From positions 620,001 to 684,000 of the forward strand of contig JAUPFP010000044.1 of assembly GCA_036925085.1 (NCBI GenBank): 64,000 bases of DNA, written 5' to 3'. The notes under the pieces are model-generated. The model was given only the letters and a program-made list of their open reading frames with translations. It had not been told where the DNA came from and did not search any database. Shown piece by piece: positions 56,357 through 64,000 of the stretch (position 1 is the first letter of the stretch; every line of letters begins with the position of its first letter). This stretch comes from Brachycybe producta. Taxonomy: Eukaryota > Arthropoda > Diplopoda > Playtdesmida > Andrognathidae. A program made the position numbers and the translations under genes.

Positions 56357-57834
56357 CGAACGACCCTTGTCGTTCTCTATGTAAAAGATTGTGTTACGTT
56401 CACAAACGATGTTGAACTGTGTTGTGTTATGACGTCATGTTCTGTGACGCATTTGGGTGTACTTATATGGCGTTTCTTACATGCTTTTGTATGGCGCCAA
56501 AACGCCATTTTAGTTCAACCATAAACTATAAGAAACAAAGAAAAACAAAGATAATTTATATAAGATTGATTAATTTAATTTGTTTTAGCGTGAATCTTAG
56601 TTTTAAAACGGTTTTATATTTATTACGGATGGATTATTGGTTACATATAAAACATTTACTTAGTTTTTTTAGGTGTTTGACAGTTTTACACAGAACTATT
56701 TTATTATGCGTAAAAATATACGATTTCAAAGAAAATGGCAGTAAATAGGTCGTGAATAGATGACGTAGAAAAGTAGTAAACAGGTCATGAGTGAATGACG
56801 TTGAAATGACGTCACGAAATATTATGAAAAGGAAGGACACCAATAGATGAAGTAAAAATGACGTCATAATTTACAATTTATCATTTTTTTTTTTACAATT
56901 TAACATAAACTGTATAAATTTTCTCAATATACTCAAATTTAAAGAAATTAACACAAATTGTGATAATTTCAGTCATAAAAAATAATTTTAAAATGGTTTG
57001 CAAATTATTTTTAAAAATATCCAATTAGATGTATTTTTTTTTAATTTTAATTAAATAAATTTCAGATCTAAAGCTAAATTTACTTTAGTAGTTGTGCTAA
57101 CTTTTGATAAGGCAAAAATAAATGTGATAATTTGCATTTTCTAATAAATGATTTTATAATTTTAACATAATAAAAATGTATAAAAAATCTGCACTTACAC
57201 ATAATTTAAACAAATTGCAATAATTTGTTATCCAAATTAATTTTAAAATTGTTTGCAAATTATTTTTAAAATTAAATAATTAACTAATTTTTCAATTTTA
57301 ATTTATTAAAAAAAATTTACGGATCTTGGAAGTTTTTTTTTCATCTTCTGAGAGTTGCCATCTGAAACAAAAAATACAAAGGTGTCAAGTGTGCCATACA
57401 CTGAATGGCCCTAATTAAGCCATTATAAGAGGCCTAGCTTCAATTTATGAATTTATTAAAGTTCAAAAAAATTTGACAACACAAATAATTAATCAACAAC
57501 AACAAAAATTTCATTAATTTTTTCTTCAAGTTGGTTTACACGAATTTTAAAAAACGAATAATCGAGAAAACACTGCCAATTACGATTGATATATTATACG
57601 AAAAATACAATGGATGATGCGAAAAAAATCTAAATCTGATGTTTCCTTGAAAAAATTTGGCAGTAATGTTTATTTTTCATACACAATTTATTTGGAGTTC
57701 AAACCAAAACTCGATTTAAAATTAAAAATACAATTCAGAAGGACACCATGAGATAAGGATGTGAAGAGAAAACGGAGGGGGGGAAAAGATAAGATGAGCT
57801 CCAAGAAATGAATTCCGGACTGCTAATTATTAGG
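56357..57834. other. Spacer between cyclin L and the POM121-like gene
   Basis: Both neighbours are on the minus strand, so this holds the cyclin L promoter (near 56357) and the 3' UTR of the POM121-like gene. On the minus strand AATAAA occurs at 57674-57669, about 160 bases past the POM121 stop. TGACGTCA-like words recur between 56430 and 56870 (ATGACGTCATGT, ATGACGTCACGA, ATGACGTCATAA), possible CRE/ATF sites. Confidence 0.45.
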
Positions 57835-60800
57835 CTATCGGTGATATCGGTGTCGCTGAGTTGGATGTTTCGAACGTCTCGCCGAGGTTTGATTCGGAGT
57901 CACAGAGAACATATTCATGTTAGGAGGCTGTTGTGCTGAGGTTCCGGGTATAGAAGAGAGAGTGGGAGTCGAAGAACCTGAAAATAACGTTAAAATATTA
58001 TTATAAAATTATTATTGAAATTGTTGATTGCTTTAAAAAAAATCATGATTTTTTTTTTAATACAAAAAGCAAATTGTAATTATTGTGGTTTAAAAGTGTA
58101 ACCGCCTCTTAAACTCTGAAAGCGTTTTAGAAACTAGAAGGGTAGCTCAATCACTTAAGAATGTATTTTTTTTTTCATGTTTAACATGAAAATATCCTTA
58201 AGTAACTGGGCTACCCTTCTAGTTTCTACAAAATACTTTCTAGTGTATCTTAATTTTGCTCCTGAAAGACACAATAATCAGAGTTCGCAAATCAATTGTT
58301 AATAAATCATCTTAAATTGATTTAAATTAAGAAGTTATAACATTAACAAATAATTATCTCAATCTAATTTTGAAAACTTTGTACATTTGATGAATATTTT
58401 CTCTTTTACAATAATTTGACTTTTATTTTTGAAAATTCTGTTTTTTACTTCTATTTTAAAAATTCAATAAAGTGGAAACCGTTTAACAGGAAATAAAAGG
58501 AACCAAGATATTTTTTCTTGTTAAAAGAATGTTTGATTTTTTAAGAGTCCAGATCAATAATATATTGTGTTAAACGATTTTCGCTAATTTTTTTATTGAA
58601 AAAAATTATGTGATTTAAATTATGCAACTGTCAATGTAATAAATAACGCATAATTAATAAGAAAAACGTAACCGAAATTAAATGACGGCTTGGAAGATGA
58701 ACTGAAATCGAAACTTTGAGGTGCAGTTGGTGGAACAACAAAGGAATTGTTGTTAGATGATGGAGTCACACCACCACCACCACCGAACGTGAAAACGCCA
58801 CCGCTGTTAGTTTGGTTGCTCTGAGTAGAGGTTCCAAAAGAGAACTGTTGACCGATTCCAAACTGGCCACCATTTGTCGTCTCTCCGTTCACATTAGTGC
58901 CATTCACTGTCGTACTGGATCCAAATGCCGTTTTTATATTTCCAAATGTGGTTCCGAACGTCGGAATAGCCGTAGATGTTGTGGTACCGAACGTTGGCAC
59001 TGCCGTGGTTGTGGTTGTTCCAAACATCGGAATGGCTGTAGACGTTGCTGTACCAAACGTTGAAACGGCCATAGATGTTGCTGTACCGAACGTCGGAATG
59101 GACGTAGATGTTGTGATTCCGAACGTCTGAAAAGACGTAGATGACGTCTTAGTTCCGAACGTCGGAACGGCAGAAGCTGTAGTTCCGAACGTCGGAATCG
59201 CAGAAGCTGTAGTTCCGAACGTCGGAACGGCCATAGACGTAGTCGTTCCGAACGTCGGAACGGCCATAGACGTAGTCGTTCCGAACGTCGGAACGGCCAT
59301 AGACGTAGTCGTTCCGAACGTCGGAACGGACATAGACGTAGTCGTTCCGAACGTCGGAACGGACATAGACGTAGTCGTTCCGAACGTCGGAACAGTCGAA
59401 GATGTTGTAGTTCCAAACGTGGTTATAGCCGTTCCGAATTGTGGCACAGCCGACGTTGTGTTCGGTGTTGCGTTTCCAAATGGACTACTATTTTGCAATG
59501 ACGAACTGCCGAACTGAAAAGTTGAGGAAGTATTCGATTGTCCGCCATTTGTTGAAGATTCGGTTTTTGCAGGAGGATTAAAGTTTTGTCCGAACGTAAA
59601 CTGACCTCCGAAAGAGGAAGTTGGTTTATTACCACCAAAACTGACGTTATTCAGATTGTTACTTTCAGATGCTGAAGTGGTTACTATCTGATTGCTACTA
59701 CCGAATGGAGGCGTAACATTTGAAAAGAGTGACGAACCAACAGACGTTGTAGCAACTGCCGTAGAAACAGCATTTGGAATTGGAAAAGAGAATCCACCAG
59801 TTGCGACAGAAGACGGTTTTGTTGTAGAATCGGCAACAGGATTCGAATTGAGAGGTTTCGATCCAAAAGTGAATGGACTATTAGAATTTTTTTGCTGTTC
59901 TACAGGTTCCGCTGCCTTAAACTGTAACGAAGGAGCTACAGAAGAAGTATTCTGTGACACTGTTCCAAAGCTAAACGATGCCGTACTCGGCATAACGAAC
60001 GGAGACGCCGTTAAAGTACTAGTTACGTTTACGGGTGGTTTCGTACTTGATATTCCGAGTGGATTCGGAGATGTAAATGTTGTTGTTGTTGTAACTGGAT
60101 CATTTTTGTTTGCACTAGAAGCAGTTTGTTGTTGCGAAACATTGAAAGGTGACGTAATACTATTGTTAAAGGGACTATCTGTGTTGTTGTTGTCGCCGCC
60201 AACAGTCGTAGGTATAAAGGGAAAGATGGTAGGATTAGGAGGAGGAGGTTGAGGTGGAGCCTCGTACGCGGTCGATGAAGCACTTTCGACTTCTGTTGAC
60301 GTCGTCGACGCCACAAATAGACTTGATGTTGGTAACGACGCGCTCGATATGCTCGTTGTAACAACGATACTTGGCACATTGTTTAGATTATCGGGTTGCG
60401 TTACGGATTCGGTATTCGAATCTTTCGTAACAGTTACGATCGCAGGAGTTTGAAAGTTAGAATCTGCGTTCGTCGAGATCGGAACAATAGAGATGTGATT
60501 AATACTCTCTTCTGAAACGAAAACCAAGAAAAATATAAATATTCATAACATTTTGGGGTTGAAGTCGAGAAGAAAACTTTGCACTTGAATTCTCTGTGCA
60601 GGGATTCCATCATAAAAAATTGCTTTATTGAATATCATTATTTAAGGCGGTTTTAAAGTGTAAACATCCCTCGAACTCCAATAATTCTGTCTTTCAAAAG
60701 GAAAGTTACGAGACACTTCAAAGTGTTTTTTTTTAGAAACTAGAAGGGTATTTCAGTCACTTTTAAGTGTATTTCCAAGTTTGATATATTCTAAAAAAAA

Positions 60801-62915
60801 AAAAGCTTTTTTTATGTCAGTTTTAAAAAGACCCAACTTTTTATGTAATAAGGTTTATTTCTCTATGTTGGAACCTTGCACAGAAGGTTAAAATGCTAAG
60901 TTTTCTTCTTGAATTTAATTACATTAGATGTAACTTTAAATTGTTTTCTTTCATTTGCATATTTTGCAATGGCTGCTTACAGAAAACACCGATTAGATTC
61001 GACAACAAAACAAACCTTTGTTTTTAGTTGTATTTACAACAGTAAAACGGCCGAGAATCTTCTGAAGTCTCTCCTCTTCGGCCTTTTTATCTTCCAAATA
61101 ATCTTCCATGCTCGGGATGTAAGTTGGAACATGGACGGGCTGTAACAAACCGAAACACAAGATAAGTAACAAGTTTCTTATGTTAGTTCTTAACTAGTTT
61201 GTACAGACCATTGGATTTCGTGCTCCAGTCATCGTTGCATGAAACGTATAACTTGTCACTTTCTCTTCAGATTTCGGTGGTAAAACTTCAGATATATCCT
61301 CAGAAGTTCCAACGTTGGAAGTCTCGACTTCCTCGTCATCTTGCTGTTCGATCGACGCCGGCCGATTATCGTTACGATTCGGCGAATCGTTACGACCGAA
61401 CTTCACATTTGGAGTTTCATCGCAAATACTTTCCGGCTTTCGTTTCGTTCTCTTGTCTGCTACGCTCTAAAAGAATATTGGACGAGTAAGAGTTTCAAAT
61501 CTGAATAAGCTATATAATCGATCGTGTTTGTATCCTTACGAATCTTGCGGACGAACTGTACGAACTATGAATCGCATTCGTCTTCGCTCGTCCGACAGTA
61601 GACGGAGTCGTTTCGTCTTGACCCTCGACCGTCGTCTCCATCGGTTGCGATAAAATAGCGAGTGTTTCGTCCGACAATTGGCTCTCAAAATGTTGCGTTA
61701 TCTCGGATGGAAGATGAGGAACAGTCTGTTCATTCTCAAGTTGATGATGCCTCCGTTTCGTAGCACTGTGTTCCATATTATTGCCTCCGTCATCTTTCAA
61801 AGGTCGTTTTCTACTAAAATCAACAAAGTACATATAGCACTTTTTAGAGGCTATGAAAGATTGAAAGACTATACACCAAAAACGATAAGTTAAAATGTCA
61901 AACCTAGTGTTTAATGCTTCTACAACAGTTCCACATTCTTGCGAAGTTGACGAGAAACTAACTTTTGGACTCGATCTACTGGTGGAAAAACAAAAAGGGG
62001 CAAAAATTGATAACATTCAATCTCGTAATCAGACTTAGAAGTCTATTAATCACAGAAATTTACTAAAATATGAAAGATTTCTCTAATTTCTGAGTTTTAG
62101 AGACTAAAATTCATACGAACTTGAGACTGTGATTGGAACTTTGTCGCTCCGGATGGGCAATTTTAACAGTCACCCTGTTTTTGACCATGGTACTGTTGCA
62201 GTGCGATAGTAAAGCTGATCGGCGTGGCTCCAGTTGAACAAAAGGATAAACTCCGACACCGGAGTACTTCGGTCTCGGAGTTCCGACCGGTCCATCAAAC
62301 GTAGAATCCATCCTTCTGTTTGAAAGCGAAAATAAGATTAACCTTCCTTATTTTAGGACAAAGCAAAACAAATAGAAACCCTTGATTGTTGATGTTAGGA
62401 ACGTCATAAACTGACGTTCTATGTCTAGGACGTCCCATATCAGAAGGAAACGATGGCGATAGTAGCCGCGAATGAAAAGTAGTATTCTGATTGTGAAATC
62501 TTGGCGAAACATCGTAGTTTTTCAGATCTAAACGACATTTCGGTGTTGAATTGAAGCTAAAACTGGGACAGGAACGTCTAGAAAGGTTTGCAAAGGGTGA
62601 GTTTGAGTTTGTGCTCGATTCATCGTTTCTTTGCTTTAGATCTTGTTCTGACGTTGATAAAGAAGGAGAGAGATTTGGAGAGGATGTGTTCGCGTGCCGA
62701 TAACGACCGTGTCTTATCTGCCGAACGAAACCGAATCCGTTGCCACCACCGCCACCGAAAAGAGCAAAACGCCAACCGTCATTGTACTTATTTCTAACGT
62801 AAACGGCGAATCCGCACAGAATAACGAAGCAAACGGTATATAAGGGAACTTGATAAATCAAGCAAGATAAGACTAAACCACCGACTACCACTAATCGGTG
62901 GTCTAAATCAATCAT
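57835..62915 (-). CDS. POM121-like transmembrane FG nucleoporin
   Basis: This is a predicted nuclear-pore membrane protein, complete on the minus strand. Exons in coding order: 62915-62380, 62315-62121, 61978-61904, 61813-61540, 61466-61209, 61139-61016, 60511-58673 and 57977-57835 (about 1147 residues). Order of parts: an N-terminal hydrophobic segment (about 7-42) and a Gly-rich linker; a Ser/Arg region; basic clusters RKRPLKDD, KRRHH and KRTKRKP that could be nuclear localisation signals; an acidic helix (MEDYLEDKKAEEERLQKIL); then a 613-codon exon rich in FG and TFG repeats; and a short basic C-terminus (FSVTPNQTSARRSKH). The same order, including TVVEALNTRKRP resembling the POM121 TVLSALKEKKKK region, is found in vertebrate POM121. 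The call rests on architecture and short matches rather than an alignment. Confidence 0.8.
58083..58315. mobile_element. Family A MITE in the last POM121 intron
   Basis: TTAGAAACTAGAAGGGTAGC and the inverted GGCTACCCTTCTAGTTTCTA flank an unusually short core, so the copy is an almost continuous palindrome. The right end is AATCATCTTAA. A family E foldback (GTGGAAACCGTTTAACAGG to TGTGTTAAACGATTTTC) follows at 58468-58590. Confidence 0.8.
58970..59420 (-). repeat. 33-bp coding minisatellite in the FG domain
   Basis: Within the large POM121 exon, about 13 units of 11 codons read VPTFGTTTSMA with small changes. Neighbouring units near 59220-59390 are almost identical at the nucleotide level (GTCGTTCCGAACGTCGGAAC), which indicates recent expansion. 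Long open frames on the opposite strand here are shadows. Confidence 0.85.
60560..60930. mobile_element. Family F element interrupted by family A (60642-60843)
   Basis: F blocks TTGAATTCTCTGTGCAGGG and CTTTATTGAAT stop at about 60641. An A copy starting TTAAGGCGGTTTTAAAGTG with TTAGAAACTAGAAGGGTATT follows. F resumes with ATGTTGGAACCTTGCACAG and TTCTTCTTGAATTT. The A copy lacks its right arm. It lies in a POM121 intron. Confidence 0.6.
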
Positions 62916-63714
62916 TTTGATACTGTTTCAATAAAAACGAACATTCCTTTACAGCACACCACGAAATCACGAAATGTGCCCGTAAGCCGCCATAATGTTT
63001 TATTAATCCCGTACTCTCATTTATAGCATTAGAAGTTAGGAAACTCGGTAAGAATATTGTGGCGCTGTAGTCGCACACAAAATTTATGAGCCGCCATTAC
63101 AGTGGCAACGTATGTTAACTTGCGTTATCATTGCCTGACTTATGGCTGCCACTTATATTAAAATTCAATAGGAATGCCAATGCAATGGTTTCTTTCAATT
63201 TGAATTCACATTTCCTAAACTTATTCATATATTAATGACGTCACAGTTATTCTCAAGATTTTTAAAGGTTTTTTTATGGGCGCAGTCGAAATCAAGCATG
63301 TGTAGTAGAAAATAGCCTCAAATACATCCGGTCATGACCGCATGCTTATAGACGCTATGTTAAGAGATATAACCATAGTAATATGTTCGATCATTTTTTT
63401 GTGTCATTGAGGCTATTTTTTAACATATTCTGTTCTTTTCGAATGAAGAATTCGTTATAAACAGCTTTTTTTTATTTAAATGGAAGTTATGCATTACATA
63501 AATATTATAAATAAATTTAATTTATTATATAATTAATTAAGAATTTAAAAGTTGGTTTTATTAAATAATTTTTATTTTAATTTTCAACCAATAGCACACA
63601 CAGGTGGTTTTGAGTGCGGGACTCTTTTGTGTTATGTGATTTCCCGCCAAAATGTTTGTTTGGAAAATGTCCGTTACATTTTAGATTTTAGTTTTTAATT
63701 CAATAAAAACAGCA
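62916..63714. promoter_or_regulatory. Head-to-head promoter region of POM121-like gene and the 63715 gene
   Basis: The start codons of two divergent genes lie 799 bp apart. The 110 bp next to the POM121 start contains GCCGCCATAATG and the part near 63080 contains GCCGCCATTAC. The centre (63430-63590) is very AT-rich. There is no transposon family member in it. A shared or bidirectional promoter is plausible but not shown. Confidence 0.5.
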
Positions 63715-64000
63715 ATGGGAAGCTTTGAATTTGTGATTCCTTTACGAAGAGAAGATCTTTTAAACGTTGGACGCACTGGCGATTATTCGGTGGATGAAGT
63801 TCTTGGCATTCGAGAGATTTCTTCGAGTATCGACGGTAAAATACGTGACGTTGAAATTGGACACATTAAATCAGTTTTCATTGTTGCCCCCTCCCACCTT
63901 TTTAATATTTAAAAGTCTTGTTTGCTGTTTTTTTTATTTGTCGTAATTATTAGGCTGTGTTAATGGCTTGTTGGACGAGGGACCTGCTCTTATGTTGGAG
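63715..64000 (+). CDS. Unrecognised protein, 5' end only (runs off the window)
   Basis: The ATG at 63715-63717 follows a short AT-rich leader. Exon 1 (63715-63835) ends at a GTAAAA donor, and exon 2 begins at 63954 after ATTATTAG in matching phase and stays open to the window end. The 56 visible residues start MGSFEFVIPLRREDLLN and continue through GDYSVDEVLGIREISS into exon 2 (GLLDEGPALMLE). There is no signal peptide or membrane segment in this part. I do not recognise the family. The exon pair, phase and codon use make it a real gene. Confidence 0.7.

Noticed and set aside
58812..60252. Open frames of 77-186 codons on the + strand and 60-160 codons in other minus frames
   Set aside because: They are shadows of the large FG exon. 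Only the minus frame with FG repeats joins in phase to both neighbouring exons.

Overview
The window is invertebrate (metazoan) nuclear DNA. It is strongly AT-rich and carries intron-rich genes with GT-AG splice sites plus at least two GC-AG introns. Exons are CpG-rich and introns are full of short non-autonomous DNA transposons. Nothing is bacterial, organellar or viral. The phylum cannot be fixed from the sequence. The gene set (multiplexin collagen with endostatin, DNAJC16, Cab45/SDF4, cyclin L, POM121-like nucleoporin) is a general animal one. All exon joins below were worked out by eye from reading phase and splice signals; no alignment or search was run.

Layout. Positions 1-19299 hold no gene I can support; they contain palindromic MITEs, an 18-bp minisatellite, homopolymer tracts and AT-rich tandem repeats. 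From 19300 to 32820 (alternative end 34048) the + strand carries the 3' two-thirds of a collagen XV/XVIII gene: an acidic Ser-Gly-rich segment, an interrupted Gly-X-Y region, the trimerisation domain, a hinge and endostatin. Its 5' exons are not visible. Positions 36405-42096 (+) hold a complete 12-exon DNAJC16 gene. It converges on a complete 6-exon Cab45/SDF4 gene (47808-45455, -). Further right, a complete 7-exon cyclin L gene (56356-49853, -) and a complete 8-exon POM121-like gene (62915-57835, -) lie in tandem. A truncated, unrecognised gene starts at 63715 (+), head-to-head with POM121.

The genes do not form an operon or one pathway. Multiplexin, DNAJC16 and Cab45 act in or pass through the secretory pathway. 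Cyclin L and POM121 are nuclear.

Repeats dominate the non-coding DNA. One palindromic family (called A here) has about 18 whole or partial copies, mostly in introns, with ends near TTAA. Families B-F and several single elements are nested in one another, which gives relative insertion ages. Two hAT-type insertions have exact 8-bp target duplications (TTTATGAC, GTAGGAGG). A deleted mariner keeps Hsmar1-like ends and a scrap of transposase. The items most worth a second look are the POM121-like gene outside an obvious vertebrate context, the two alternative endostatin tails, the A family as a source of intronic hairpins, and the long structured intron of cyclin L.
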